This document shows positions 44,740 through 57,361 of a stretch of DNA of 64,000 nt, piece after piece. A program made the position numbers and the translations under genes. Within the stretch, counting starts at the first letter, position 1. Every line of letters starts with the position of its first letter. The notes under the pieces are model-generated. The model ran no database searches and was not told the DNA's origin. It saw nothing but the letters and a program-made list of their open reading frames with translations. Origin of the DNA: Euphorbia lathyris (taxonomy: Eukaryota; Streptophyta; Magnoliopsida; Malpighiales; Euphorbiaceae); the NCBI RefSeq assembly GCF_963576675.1, contig NC_088911.1, positions 134,729,929-134,793,928 on the forward strand. Direction: 5' to 3'.

Positions 44740-45115
44740 AGAGAGAAAGTTAGAGGGGGCTTTAACCCTCACTCCGCCAAGGGGCCGCCATGGCTGGAAC
44801 CCCTGCAGCCATGGCGGCAGAAGTCTTCTTCTTCTTTTCTCCAAAAGTGGTGGAAAGGGTGAAATTGCCCTTTCCACCTCTTTATTTTTTTTAAAACCCT
44901 TAATTCCAAAACGATAAGACATAATCTTCTTATTCTTCGTTGCTGTAAAAGTAGTTGAAATGGCAAAATTGCCCTTTCCACCTCTTTATCTTTTTTAAAA
45001 CCCTTAATTCCAAAACGACATCGTTTTGAAATTAAGGGTTTAAAAATATAAAGAGGTGGAAAGGGCGAAATTGCCCTTCCTTTCCACCTCTTTATTATTT
45101 TGGGACCCAACATTA
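44740..45115. repeat. Direct and inverted copies of a GCCCTTTCCACCTC repeat
   Basis: The phrase AATTGCCCTTTCCACCTCTT, followed by TTTTTTAAAACCCTTAATTC, occurs twice directly (about 44865 and 44970). It occurs once inverted (45025-45075), and a last partial copy lies at 45074-45095. The apparent open frames on the - strand are made of this repeat and are not genes. Confidence 0.75.
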
Positions 45116-45207
45116 CTTTCTTTCTTTTCTCATAAACATTCTTTTCCCATTTTTAGGCACCAAGAAAATGAGTGATTTACGCACAAAGAAAAGGAGTGAA
45201 GAGAAAT

Positions 45208-45574
45208 AGGTAAATTACACCCATGACCATTGAACTTTGCCCATTTTCACATTGTGGCAACTGAATTTTAATTTTTAACGATATGACTACTGAACTTTAT
45301 ATTTTTTTTTACTTTGGTGGCCACTCAACTTTAACTAACTCCTCAAAATGACCGTTAATAACCTTAAAATGAAAATTTTCAAGAGTTAAAGTTTCAAATA
45401 TCATTAACTCTTCGAATTTTTTATTTTGAGCCCATCAAACGGTCGTTTTGAGGCGTTGAGTAGCCACCGGTGTTAAAATGTGTAAAGTTCAATGGTCATA
45501 CCATTAAGGATTGAAGTTTAATGGCCATAATATTGAAATGGGTAAAGTTCAGTGACCATGAGTGTAATTTACCC
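45208..45574. mobile_element. Palindromic GGTAAATTACAC-type MITE
   Basis: GGTAAATTACACCCATGACC, followed by ATTGAACTTT, at the left mirrors AAAGTTCAGTGACCATGAGT and GTAATTTACC at the right. Internal arms repeat GGCCACTCAACTTTAACT-like phrases. It is noncoding, with no clean target duplication. Confidence 0.75.
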
Positions 45575-46148
45575 GGAGATTATTTGGAGAAAATTTCCTA
45601 AATTGCTCCATAATTTGGGAAAAATTTCTTAAATTGCTCCATTGAATTTTTTTTGTCCACGGTCTAACCCCTCCGACATATATGTTCTGGCTCCGCTACT
45701 GCTCTCCTCCGATTTCGGAGTAAAAATTTCTCAAACTATGGCGAAGAAATTAGATAAGTGAAAATTATTATTTATTATTTATATTAATTGAAAATTAAAT
45801 TTATATAGAAGAAAATACAAAGTTATTAAAAATAATTAATATTTTAGTATAATATAGATAATATGTATCAATTATTAATTAATATTATAATAAAAATTAT
45901 TAATAGAGAAAAATATACAAATAAACTCTGTGTTGATGCCGATTTGCAAGACAGTCCTCGTGGTTTCAAAGTTTGCGAGTTGGAGTTTTGTGCTTTGTGT
46001 AGTTTACAAACTCAGTCATTCCGTAAAAAAAATTATCGTAGCAATTTGGAACAATTAAAAAAGCTGATTTTGTAAATTATTCAAAATACAAGGTCTAACT
46101 TTACAACTCAATATTAAACTATAATTAAGTATTGTTTAACTGATAATT
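45575..46148. other. AT-rich noncoding stretch
   Basis: No gene or bounded element was seen. The open frame at 45863-46075 has no recognisable domain. Confidence 0.4.
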
Positions 46149-46207
46149 TGACTCACAATTCTTTTTTTTTTTTAATTAAAAGGGAGGCTAATACAGCCTA
46201 AATCACA

Positions 46208-48119
46208 CTACATATGACATATTCTTGGAAAAGAAACTCCAGCCAGATCATCCACAATTATATCTCTAACAGACTGAGGACAAGTAGACATAATCTGACA
46301 ACAAAAAAAGTTCTGATCAGCTAAGTTTGCTAGACAATCAGCAGCTCTATTGCCTTCCCTGTAGGAATGGCATATTTGCACTACCCACTCCTTTTGAAGC
46401 AACGATAATAACGGTCGTGTGAGATGCCAATGTTCATTGATATTCGTCTCTCTGTTGAGGAGGATCCTTACCACATTTGCATTATCCATTTCAAGTATCA
46501 CCCGTCGGCAGCCTAACTCCCAAGCAAGACAGAGACCGTAAATGCACCCCATAGCTCTGCAGTCATCGAGGAGCAGGATCCCAAAAATATAGTAAAACCA
46601 CTACACCAGACCCCATTTTCATCTCTGATTAAGCCACCTGCATTTGCCCAGCTTCCATTAGCCTTAGAGGCTCCATCTTTGTTGAGCTTGACCCAATTTT
46701 GAGGGGGGCGTTTCCATCCGATAAGCCTTTCATCTTTGTCCAACTTAACAAAATCTTTTCGGAAGTTCTCAATGGCAAATATGATTTCTTTAGCTTTAGC
46801 TTTGATTTGAGGGATAATGGAAGAAAATGTGATTGAAGCATTCCCAAAAATGGAACCATTGCGCCATGACCAAATCATCCAACAAAAGACACCGAATATA
46901 TTCCAAGGAACACCATTCAGTAGGTTGTTATTGGCAAGATTGATATTAAACCAGTCGTCAAACTAACCCTCAAAGAACATGACTTTATCTGGAGTAGGCA
47001 CAAGCTTGTGCCAAACGAAAGCTGCGTGCAAACAACCTCGAAAAACATGATCAATTGATTCCACCGGCTCATCACAGATCACACAGCTGCTATCACTAGA
47101 AATGTGTCGCCTACACCTTTCTTCATTTGTTAAGATAGCCTTATGTAACACAAGCCAAAGAAAGGTTTTTATGCGTTCTGGTCCCTCCCAATCCCAAGCC
47201 AGTCTCCATTTACTATCCTTACCATTCCAACGATGCCCAGTTAAAACCTCAAACGCTGATGAAACAGAGAACTTGCCAGATGATGAAAGACCCCAATAAA
47301 TGCAGTCAGGACCAGCTTTTGTACTAGAGGCCTTGATAGTGGCAATAGAAGCTAATATCGAGTCAGGCAGCCAGTGTCTAAGGAGATCCCAGTCCCATGT
47401 GCCATCGGAAGTGACCACATCCCTTACTTTCCAAGATATAAACTCCTATCAGGAATAGTCTACTTAGACCAGTGAGCTAGGGGTGCATTTAGACCAGTCC
47501 AGATAACATTCCAGAATGACACGGAGTCACTATCACTTAAGACCCAACGCATACCACGTAGCGTATATTTCCAAACTCTTTTGAACCCACGGTAAAGGCT
47601 TGACCCAGGCCTACTCATCAAGTTGACAGGGAGGGTAGATGAATTGAGCTTGTACTTTGCTCGAAGCACATCAGTCGAGAGTGAGTTGGTGCCAGTTAGG
47701 AGTCCCCACACCAATTTTATTAGCAACGCATCATTCATATCCCTCATTCTCCTCAACCCCATTCATCCTCTATTCTTAGGCTGACATAAAGAATTCCAAC
47801 CAATTAAGCTCATCTTGTTTGTAGATCCCGATGTACCCCAAACAAAACACCGGCAAATACCATCAATCTAGTCAATTGTTGCTCTCGGAAAGGTAGCTGA
47901 CTGCATCGTGTAAAGAGGGAGAGCAGCCAAAATTGATTTACAGATGGTGAACCGACCTGCTAGAGAGAAAAGATGCGGGTTCCAAGCCTTAGTCTTTCCT
48001 ACAGTTTTCTCCACAATGCTATTGTATGTTGACTTTGAGACCCTGTTATGGATCAAAGGGACGCCAAGATATTTCCCCAAATCATCTGTGTGCTTAAACG
48101 CCAAAAACTCATATAAGGC
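46208..48119 (-). pseudogene. L1 ORF2 C-terminal part: zf-RVT and RNase H, frameshifted
   Basis: Below the RT, broken frames read LGKYLGVPLIHNRVSKSTYN and LFSLAGRFTICKSILAALPL, then GLRRMRDMNDALLIKLVW. Next come the zf-RVT-like domain (RIKTFLWLVLHKAILTNEER, CVICDEPVESIDHVFRGC) and the plant L1 RNase H (NWVKLNKDGASKANGSWANA, GGLIRDENGVW, then VILEMDNANVVRILL and YREGNRAADCLANLA). Frame changes near 48119, 47800, 47450 and 46540 break it. RNase H at the end of ORF2 is typical of many plant L1 elements. Confidence 0.88.
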
Positions 48120-50329
48120 TACCTTAATGTTCGTATGAACATTTGGGGAGCAGTGAAACTAGTTTTCTCATAGCTAATTTTATGCCCCGATCTGTCACAA
48201 AAATCTCTCAAGATCTGAGAGATGAACCTAGCTTGATCTAAGTCACCTTCAGCAAACATGACGAGATCATCAGCAAAAAATAGATGTGAGATGCCAACTG
48301 ATTTCTGACCAAAGTAGATAGGCCTCCATATCTTGTCCCTAACATCCTTCACAATAGCTTGAGAGAGACGTTCCATACAGAGAACAAAAATGTTAGGGGA
48401 AACAAGGTCACCTTGACGTACCCCTCTAGTTGGATGAAAAGGCTTCGCCAATGAACGGTTCCACAACACCTGCATAGTACTCATTTGTAGACTGCTCATA
48501 ATAACTCTAGAGATAAAATTTGGAAACTGTGTCAAAATTAGGGTCTCATGAATGAAGGACCATTTCAAGCGATCATAAGCCTTCTCCAAGTCAATTTTAA
48601 TTGCCATCCATCCAGTGTTTCCCTTCTTCTGACGCATGGAGTGTAAAATTTCATGGGCAACAATAATGTTGTCATGAATGTTTCTCCCTACCATAAAGCT
48701 GGTTTGGGACGGGTGGATCAAAAGCGGCATAATTGGTTTTAACCTGTTGGCAATTACTTTTGTAATAATCTTGTAGCTCACATTACAAAGGCTAATGGGT
48801 CTGAGCTGAAAGAAGCGAGACGGTTTTGGAATTTTGGGAATTAGAGAAATAATAGACCTGTTAATCGACGGGTCAACCACGCCATCTCGAAATGTAGACT
48901 GGACCAGTTCACATACAGACGGACCAACCACACTCCAGTTATGCTGGTAAAATAAAGCTGTAAACCCATCCAAGCCTGGAGCCTTAGCTGGGGCCATGTC
49001 AAAAAGAGCTCTACGGATCTCTTCTGAGGTGACTTCACTTCCCAACTTATCCATAAGCTCCCCTTGAGCACTATTCATAACAAACGAAGTGGGTATTTTT
49101 GGGCTGGTTGACGAATCCCCCGTATGAACATTTTGAAAGAAGTTTGAAGCTTCATCCATTAGAATCTTCGTATTAAAGCACAACTGGCCAGAATCTAACT
49201 TGATGCAATCAACTGAATTCCTTTTCTTGTTGAATTTAGCTTTCGCATGGAAGAAGGCGATGTTGCGGTCACTGTGAATATTGAAATTAACTAACGCCCA
49301 TTGTTTCCAGAGTAAATCTTCTTGGGTGAGTATCCGCTCTAATTCTTCTTGTAGTTCAATTTCCAGGTTACGGAGTCGTCTAGTCGAGTTTATCTCCATG
49401 GCTTTTTGGACACCATCAATTCGAGCTAAGACCCTTTTCTTCCTCTGAAACACATTCCCAAAGACCTCCATATTCCACACTTTTAGACATGAGGTAAAAT
49501 TCAGCAGACATTCAGTCCAAGAGCCTTCATAATTCCAGTTGTAGGAGACAAATTCTTTCCATTTCTGGTGCGTAGTCCAGGCATTGATAAATATGAAGCG
49601 AGGCTGCTACACGGCCTGCCCCGAATTTATTCGAATATGTACAAGTAGAGGATAGTGATCAGACATTACTCTCGGAAGGTGCATGACCATAGAAGATGAA
49701 AATCGTTCAAACGAGTCCCAATTACCCACTACACGATCAATTCTCTCTTGACATAAACCTCTGACCCATGTGAATTTTGAACTTGAGAAACCCAGTTCAA
49801 TCATGTTGCAATTCGTCATCCATTCTCGAAAAAACTTACACCCCTGATTCTTGTGATTGGTGGTTCCAATCTTTTCATCAGCATGGAGAAAAGAGTTGAA
49901 ATCACCTACTACCATCCAAGGCCCATTTATAGACAGTGCCAAACTCGAGAGGTTAGACCATAGCTTCCGGTGAATAGATGGATTTGGACTACCATAAATA
50001 GCAGTGAAATAGAACCAAACCCCATTATTCATACTAATCTTGGAGTGAATAAATTGATTGTTATTAATAAGAATAGAGATCTCCACTCCTGGAGTCCATA
50101 GCAACCAAATGCCCCCAGAAAAACCCACTGCTTCTACTCTATGAGATTTCCAAAAATGAAGTTTCACAATAGTTTTCTCAGCTTTTGTCCCACTGATTCT
50201 AGTTTCAACCAATACCAATATCTTAACATGATGAATTTTATTAAGAGTGAGTAATGCCTGAACAAACTTCTTGCTAGTAGCACCTTGATAGTTCCAAATT
50301 AACATGGGGAAATTCATAATGAGAGACAT
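48119..50329 (-). pseudogene. L1 ORF2: endonuclease and reverse transcriptase, one internal stop
   Basis: From ATG 50329 the endonuclease reads LIWNYQGATSKKFVQALL, LVLVETRISGTKAEK, VVGDFNSFLHADEK and MSDHYPLLVHI. A TAG at 49607-49609 interrupts the frame, which then continues in phase through LLWKQWALVNFNIHSDRNIA to the RT ([67 protein letters not shown] and the catalytic HLFFADDLVMFAEGD). It ends at 48119 by frameshift. In the family this protein nicks DNA and reverse-transcribes the element RNA. This copy is inactive as it stands. Confidence 0.9.
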
Positions 50330-50564
50330 GATAGGAAGAAATCAAGACAGTAGCCTAGCAGCCATGTTGCTCTTCAGCCATGAGACTCCCATTCGGTAAA
50401 TCTTCAATGTGATCGTCAAATTCTATAAAATCTCCCTCTTCTACAAGGCGTCGAATGCCCTTGCCCCTTGTTGAGATTTTTTCCAGTGGTGTTTTAACTT
50501 TGAATTTTGCACGCATTTTAACTGCTTTCGTCTGATCTGGAGATTTTCCGCCTCCATTAAAATG

Positions 50565-52079
50565 TCACCGAGAGGAGGAACTGCTTAAAGGAGCAAGTTG
50601 AAGATCCTCCATTATTCCATGAAATTGGTTGTCATATACCACCGCCACCGAATGAAAGGCAGGGTCAAGGAGGGTATTATTTTTAAGTGTGTTGCTGGTC
50701 GAATTAATTGGCATAATGGGAGTGATGTGGGACTTAATGGAAGAAGCCTCCATTAAACAATTGGGATTTAAATTCTCAATGGGGTTATCTAGGTGTGAAA
50801 GGCTCATTGGGGAAGGAGGTGTGGTAAGGGTTTTGTTTTTAATGGAGTTAATGGTCTCTTTGTCTTTAGTTTGAAGAATAAGTTTCTCCAGGCCCATTTC
50901 CTTTGCATGCGCCTTTTTTAAATTTGTCTCACTTGAGCTTGGGTCCACATGCTTATTGGGGTTGGAAATTAAATGATTTCCAGAGTCATCATCTAGACAA
51001 GATAAGGCTTGAAATCTTGAAGTCACCCCTTTATTAATACGTTTATCTTCTTTAGCAGTTTTCAACAGGGTGGGTCCTCTTGGTTTGATGTTTCTGCGTT
51101 TCTTGGTTGCGTGAATCCAGGGACCTAATTTGAGGTCTGACGATGGTAAGTCTGCTTGCTCGGTGATGTCGCTCGAGTTTGCTGGAGCTCCGTCGTTTGA
51201 TCTCTATATCACAGGTTGCCCAGGAATATCCATATCTTCACCCTTCGACTCCTTACACGTCTCATTGATATGCCCGTACCGGCCGCACTTATAGCAGATG
51301 AACAATAAGTCTTCAAATTCAATCCGCTGAAGTCTTCCATCAATGGAGATTTTGGACACAAGGGGTTTAGTTAGATCCAGCTCTACTGTCATCCTTGCAA
51401 ATTTTCCACGCTCTGATGAGGTTGTGTTATAGTCCGCCTTGATGAACTTACCGAATGTTTTGGCAATCTTCCGTAACACTCCTTTTTGATAGTATTGAAT
51501 TGGTAAACCCGGGAACCTCAGCCAGGCAGCTACTGTAGAGATATTTCCATCCTTTGTATTAAATGAGGGACTCCATGGTTGCACAGTCAAGTAATGTTCT
51601 ATTATTGTCGAAGGTCCTTTCAAAAGTGCCACTGAGTAATCCTCAAAAGATGTAAGCTTTACCATGTAGTATCCATTATCAAGGTCCACCACCTTAATGT
51701 CACTAGCTGCTTTCCATAACGACATTAGTCTGTTGTACAACACTTTGTACCCGATCCCTTTGCCCAGGAGCCGGACAACTACACTCAGTTGCATCGCCTT
51801 CGCCATCAAAGTGTGTATTCTATCTGAAAAAACAATTGAGGGAAGATCGCTGTTAGTATCAACAGCCACATCCTCTTCATTCACTTCAATGTCCTCTTCT
51901 TTAGCACGACTTTCATTCTCCTTGGAGGCAGAATGAGAGAGCAAGATATCCTTGAAGGAAGATGAAGTTTTCTGCTCTCCAACAATATCAACTCTATTTT
52001 TAACACGCTTTGTGGATCGTTGTTCCTCATCCGGAATCAATGGTGGGTTGCTTTTCTCTAGAGGGTCAGAGAGAGACAT
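50565..52079 (-). pseudogene. L1 ORF1, one internal stop
   Basis: From ATG 52079 (MSLSDPLEKSNPPLIPDEEQ) the frame runs through a DUF4283-like nucleic-acid-binding region (VVRLLGKGIGYKVLYNRLMS, YYMVKLTSFEDYSVALLKGP, VAAWLRFPGLPIQYYQKGVL, FAKMTVELDL-like sequence). It then reaches a CCHC knuckle (CYKCGRYGHINETC). A TAG at 51204-51206 interrupts it, and the same frame goes on (GPWIHATKKRR, then a low-complexity tail) to 50565. ORF1 proteins coat the element RNA. The ATG at 52079 is preferred because it leaves a 35-base leader from the element end. Confidence 0.88.
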
Positions 52080-52126
52080 TGTGCTGCTAATTTTATATTT
52101 CAACTTGCTTAAAATGACTCACAAAT

Positions 52127-52590
52127 CTTTTGATTGCAAATTTCACAAAAAAACACAATTTCATATTGGGTAAAGCTAAAAAAAAAAACCTCTGTGCTTT
52201 CATGTATTGTCAAACTGGTCCTTGAAATCTTTTTGTCAAAAATGTGATCGAGCTTTTTCATTTTGCTAAAACGGTGATATTTTAGTTTGATAATATAAAA
52301 ATGACAGTTAACGACCACAAAATGGAAAATCTAAAAATTAAAGTGGTTTAGTACCACATTTACTATGGAACCAAATATTTTATGTTTCAAAATCATCATT
52401 TTAAATTCTCTCCAAATAATACCTAAATCCTTGATATTGAATGAATAAAATGGAGATTATATCGTATTTAAATTATCATATAAAATTTTCCACACTTGTC
52501 CAAATCCTTGATTTATTTACAAGAATAAGAATAAAATTGAAAAATTTACAATTGAGCAATACACTCAATCAATCCTACAAGATACATATT
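52127..52590. other. AT-rich noncoding stretch
   Basis: No gene was seen. Phrases at 52185-52330 resemble one arm of the GTCAAACTGGTCC-type palindromic MITEs, without a visible partner. Confidence 0.4.
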
Positions 52591-53119
52591 TCTACATGTG
52601 AAATATTTGATCTTAAAAAATAAGTATATACAATTGGTTGGTAGGATGTATTATTCTGAAAATATATAGTTTTTTTAAAAAAAAAAAATTACGCACAATG
52701 CCCTTACATTAAAGAGAAAAGAAAAATCTCCACCACCTGGATGTGATTTGAACCCATAACTTCCCAAGCATAGATAAGCTCTCAATAAAATTTATAGTTG
52801 AATTTCTCAATAAAATTTATTCCTTAAAAGTAAAATCATCCAAGATATATATTATTTTATATATGAAAACAAAATACGTAATTTTGTAAAAGTATGACTT
52901 ATCTAAAAACAACTTAAAGTGGAGAAAAAATTTCAAAGGCAGATTTAAAATTTTGGAACCTTTTGTCTTGTCTAGGGTGAGACAAAGAAGACCCCTACAA
53001 TTTTAGTCATGAACCTGTTACCTTTCACTACTAATCCAATGTCCAGCCAGGAAGACTATTCTGGGCATTAAAAAATAGAACACCATTTAATTTCATATAA
53101 CTGTTACACTATTCAAACG

Positions 53120-53180
53120 TTGCCTTCTTTGACCCTTATAATTTATTACTATTTGCACATTCATCCTATTCTATAAATAC
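53120..53180 (+). promoter_or_regulatory. PR-10 B promoter block: W-box core and TATA box
   Basis: CGTTGCCTTCTTTGACC (TTGACC at 53129-53134) and CTATAAATAC (53171-53180) lie about 165 and 120 bp before the ATG, as in copies A and C. Confidence 0.7.
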
Positions 53181-53294
53181 TTGGCTTCCATCTTTGCAAT
53201 TTCATCATCTACAAAACTTGCATAAATCCCTTTATCAATTCTTTCATCTTAATCAACTTTTTCTTCTTCCTAATATTTATCATCAAGTTCAAAA

Positions 53295-53874
53295 ATGGGT
53301 GTCTTGACTATTCAGAGGGAAATTACCACTTCAATCCCACCAACTACTATGTTTAAGATTTTCGTCCTTGAAAACCATATTTATCTTCCAAAGATTGTTC
53401 CCCACTTCAGTGTTGAAGTGCTTGAAGGAAATGGAGGTCCTGGCACCATCAAGAAGACTACCTTTGGTGCTGAAGGTAAAATACTTAATTACTACACTAT
53501 TATTAAATAAATTACATTGAATGGTCATGATTTAATATGGAACATCAAAACTAAGTAATATCATATATATTGCAGGTAGTGAATTCAATTATATTAAGAC
53601 AAAAATAGAAGCAACAGACAAAGAAAACTTCAGCCACAGCTACAGTGTTATTGAGGCAGATCCAAAGACTGAAAAGCTTGCAAAAATAACAATGGAGATT
53701 AAAATGGAAGCTTCTCCTAATGGAGGATCCATTATCAAGACCTGCAGTAAGTACTACCCAAAGGAAAACTGTGAGGTAGATGAAGACATAATAAAGGCTA
53801 AAGCAGAGAAGGCAATGGGTTTGTACAAGGTTGTTGAAGCCTACATCTTGGCCAATCCTGATGTTTGCAACTAA
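53295..53874 (+). CDS. PR-10 / Bet v 1 family protein, copy B
   Basis: Two exons (53295-53475 and 53576-53874), a 100-bp intron in the conserved phase-1 position, and 159 residues. It differs from copy A by MGVLTIQREITTSIPPTTMF at the N-terminus, SEFNYIKTK at the exon junction, and DIIKAKAEKAMGLYKVVEAY in the C-terminal helix. The glycine-rich loop and GGSIIKTCSKYYPK are unchanged. The pocket-forming fold and ligand-carrier role are inferred from the family. A polyadenylation signal lies at 53967-53972. It is the partner of copy C in the segmental duplication. No defect was seen. Confidence 0.95.
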
Positions 53875-54261
53875 ATTATTTGGATTCAGAATGTATATGT
53901 GTGTTTGATGGGTTTTTGTTTTTTTGTTTTTTTTGGGTGTCAGGCCAATGATTTTTGGCCCTATAGAATAAAAGTTTAATTAATAAAGTTCTGTGCTGAA
54001 TTAAATTTAATTTGATTCAGGGCTTGTATTTACACTAAGTTTTTTGAGTGAAAGCTGGGAAGAGGGAGAAGGACTGCTTGTATTTATGATCAAATTATAA
54101 TAAACAGAATTTTGGTTTGAAATTGTGTATGTATTTCTTGATTAGTATTGCATATTCTCCAAAAACAATCCAGTCTCAAATCAATCAATTGGTTCCACTT
54201 GAAATAAATAAATAAATAAAGATTAATTAAATATATAAAAAATCTATATGTGCATTTTTTT

Positions 54262-54761
54262 GGGTTAATTACAAATAACTACCTTGTGGTTTGGCCGTTT
54301 TGCGATGTGGTACCTGTGGTATTTTTTTTTGCAAACACAACCTTATGGTTGCAAAATTTCACATGTTTTTTTTACTTTGCCAAATTTGGCCGATAACGAC
54401 TTCGAAATAAAAAATTTCAAGAGCTAAATGATATTTTAAGCAACTTTAATTCTTCAACTTTTTAGTTTTAAGGTCATTTAGGTGTTGTTTTTTTATGAGA
54501 AAGAAAGATCATGTTTAGAGAGAGAAAACTCAAAAAATGATGATTTTGAAAAATTAAGAATATGGTTCCATAGTAAATATGATACCAAACAAGTTTAATT
54601 CTTGAAAATTTTCATTTCGAAGTCGTTATCAGCCAAATTTGGCAAAGTAAAAAAAACATGTAAAATTTTGCAACCATAGGGTTGTGTTTGCAAAAAAAGA
54701 AGTACCACAGGTACCACATCACAAATCGGCCAAACCACAGGGTAGTTATTTGTAATTAACC
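54262..54761. mobile_element. Palindromic GGGTTAATTACAAATAAC-type MITE
   Basis: GGTTAATTACAAATAACTAC at the left mirrors GTAGTTATTTGTAATTAACC at the right. Longer inner arms read TTGGCCGTTTTGCGATGTGG then TACCTGTGGTA, and their complement. It is about 500 bp and noncoding, inserted at the end of duplication unit 1. T-rich flanks hide the target duplication. Confidence 0.85.
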
Positions 54762-54764
54762 TTT

Positions 54765-54925
54765 TTTTTTAAATAAGAGCAGGGGAGATGCATTTTTTTA
54801 AATAAAGCTTGAGTAAAACCCACTGCCTTGATTGTCTGATTTAACTTAAGGTTGGATTGTTGACCAGCCTGTCTTAACACGTGTAATGATCTCCTTAGCG
54901 TGCATATTTGATTAAGAAATGAAGA
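54765..54925 (-). pseudogene. copia RT scrap
   Basis: On the - strand the text ICTLRRSLHVLRQAGQQSNL, then KLNQTIKAVGFTQALFKKM, corresponds to the copia RT stretch C-KLKKSLYGLKQA-R-W and following. It is about 50 codons without flanking domains, lying between a MITE and a gypsy remnant. Confidence 0.6.
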
Positions 54926-54947
54926 TTCGACATTTGAGGTAAGAGTT

Positions 54948-56640
54948 ATGTACATGAAGGTAGGCGTTATTGATGTAAGTGGAGTAGGATTTGGAGGAAT
55001 GTTGATGCAAGAGAAGAGGCCTATTGCATATTCTAGTGAGAAATTGTGTGAGTCGAGGCAAAAATGGGCCACTTATGATAAGGAGTTCTATGCGGTTGTC
55101 CGGACCTTGAAGACGTGGGAGAACTACCTTGTTGGCAAGGAGATCATGTTATAAACCGACCACCAAGCCCTCAAGTATTTAGAGAGTAAAAAACAGCTCT
55201 AAAGTTCTATGCATGCTAAATGGTCAGTTTTTTATGGACAAGTTCCCCTATAAGCTTCTCCACATGGCGGGTCAACAAAACAAAGTGGCGGATTCTCTAA
55301 GTAGGAGAGTTGCCCTCCTCAAAACAGTACCACTTGAACTAAAAGATTTTGAGCACATCAAAGGGCATTATCGAGAGGATCCAGATTTTTGGAGTATTTG
55401 GGAAAAGTGTAGAGATCAAACCGGGAATGGTGAGTATCAATTATTTTATTGTTATCTCATGAGGTGTACTCAATTGTGCTTTCAGGGTACGTCGATCCAA
55501 AAAAGAGTGATCTTGATATCTTTATGGAGGAACTTTGGGCGAACTCTTTAGTAGGGACAAGACTTTCGAGGCCATGATCTCCAATTACTATTGGCCAAGA
55601 TTAAGGAGGGATGTGACTTATATTGTGGAGCTTGCCAAACTTGTAAGGGGGACGATCTATTACTTATGCCTTTGCTAGTGCCGGAATCTATATGCAAGGA
55701 CCTTCCATGGACTTTGTGTTGGGGCTACCTAGAACTCAACGAGGTATGGATTCTATCATTGTGGTTGCAGACCGGTTTTCGAAAATGGCTCACTTCATCC
55801 CATGTCATTAGACAAATGATGCTATGACAATTGCTAAGTTGTTCTTCCGGGAGGTAGTGAGGTTGCATGAAGTTCTAAATGTCATATTGTCAGATAGAGA
55901 CACTAAGTTTGTTAGCCATTTTTGGCGTACCTATGGGCTATTCTTGCCACGACCTCGAAGTTTAGCACTGCCACTCACCCACAAACGGAGGTGGTCAATC
56001 GGACCTTGGACATCCTATTGAGGAGTAAGTGTCAGGACAAGCCTAAGATATGGGATTATATGATTGCACCAAAGTTTGCATACAATTCCATCGTAAGTTC
56101 CATTATAGTGAAGACACCTTTTGAGGTTGTGTACACGAAGACTCCCAACCACCCGCTTGATCTAGGAGGCACCCTGAAAGGGGAAAAGAATAGTATAACT
56201 GCCCAACACCTAGCCAACGAATACCACCAAATGCATAAAGAGGTGAAGCGGAGCATTGAAGAGAGGAATATCAAAGTAAAAGATAAGGTAGATGAGCACT
56301 GAAGGGACATTCAATTTGAAGTAGGGGAAAAGGTAATGGTATATCTAAGTAGATTTAGGATTGCAAGTGCCCCAAGTAGCAAGCTCAAACCGAGGAGCTA
56401 CGATCCGTACAAGGTTACCAAGAAGATGAGTGCCAACACATATCATATCGCTCTCCCCAATGGCTTTGGATGATGTCAAACACATTCAATGTGGGAGGTA
56501 AGCCCATGGAAACCGGATGGACATCTTGAGACTACAATGAATGAGTTGGGGTCCAACTCCTTTGAAGAATGGGTGAATGATGCAGACATCTCCAACACGG
56601 ACCTAATGGGAGGAGCCGGAGTGATAAAAAAGGCAGACCT
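54948..56640 (+). pseudogene. Ty3/gypsy pol remnant (RNase H and integrase), heavily broken
   Basis: Broken frames read VIDVSGVGFGGMLMQEKRPI, AYSSEKLCESRQKWATYDKE and FYAVVRTLKTWENYLVGKE (RNase H), then FMDKFPYKLLHMAGQQNK, VADSLSRRV and the integrase text ([49 protein letters not shown]). It is the same family as the element at the window start. In the integrase a short deletion removes DGQT, but the glutamate of TEVVNRT is kept. Many stops and shifts (55152, 55549, 55809, 56300) make it inert. Confidence 0.9.
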
Positions 56641-57155
56641 GTAGTGACATGTCGTGTCACTTTCCACTCGGCGTGCCACTTCAACTTAGCATGCGGAACT
56701 CATGCAATGAGGGGACAAAATGGTCGCAGAGAAGCAAACTGAATCCACATGTCGTGTGGGTATGTGACTCGGTGTGTGGGGTACCTTCTTCACCAAGCTG
56801 GATTATAAGGGACAATGGCTGGCATATCCTGAATTACTGTTCTGCCACTACACTATTTACTGTTTTGTCATGAGGCTTATTTTCCTTATTACTGTTTGCA
56901 TTACTTACCCTATTCTACCCCTATTCTCTTTGATTCGGTTTGTAACCCTAGTGGGGGCAATTTAGTATCTTTATTTAACCTAAGAGGAGGTATATAAGCC
57001 TCTTTATTTTTAATAAAATACAACTTTTTATGAATTAATCAAATTTAGCCTCCGTTGTTGAGACTTGTCTTCAAGACTTGAAATTCACTCCTTTAACTTA
57101 GGTTTGAAAAGAATCATTATTTGTGTATTTAAGATTAACACTTGACTACCCATCC
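56641..57155 (+). repeat. Ty3/gypsy 3' noncoding and LTR remnant
   Basis: Sequence after the pol remnant includes GTAACCCTAGTGGGGGCAAT, AAGAGGAGGTATATAAGCC and GAAATTCACTCCTT, parallel to the LTR at 1.75-1.92 kb. It stops where homology to duplication unit 1 resumes (about 57160). Its TATATAAG may be the LTR promoter TATA box. Confidence 0.6.
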
Positions 57156-57361
57156 ATATCATGAAATATTTGATCTTAAAAAATAAATGTATATACAATG
57201 TTATCAATTGATTGGTAGGATGTATTAATCTAAAACTATAAATTGATTTTTTTATACGAAAACAAAATACATACTTTGTACAAATATCACTTATCAAAAA
57301 CAACCAGGAGTGGGGAGAAATTTTCAAAGGCAGAATCAAAATTTTGGAACCTTTTGTCTTG

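Larger units (their letters stand above)
46161..52114 (-). mobile_element. Full-length L1-type LINE, mutated
   Basis: The 5.95-kb element on the - strand has ORF1, ORF2 and a poly-A tail, seen as poly-T at 46162-46173 on the + strand. It is flanked by TGACTCACAAAT (52115-52126) and TGACTCACAATT (46149-46160), an 11-of-12 target duplication. The duplication shows a complete insertion, while the stops and frameshifts in both ORFs show that it is old. Confidence 0.92.

Noticed and set aside
44665..45113. Overlapping - strand frames with PPLLEKRRRRLLP-like text
   Set aside because: They are built from direct and inverted copies of a noncoding repeat plus a TA microsatellite.
52079..52103. Earlier start for L1 ORF1 at 52103
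   Set aside because: That codon is TTG; the first ATG in frame is 52079, which leaves a plausible short leader.
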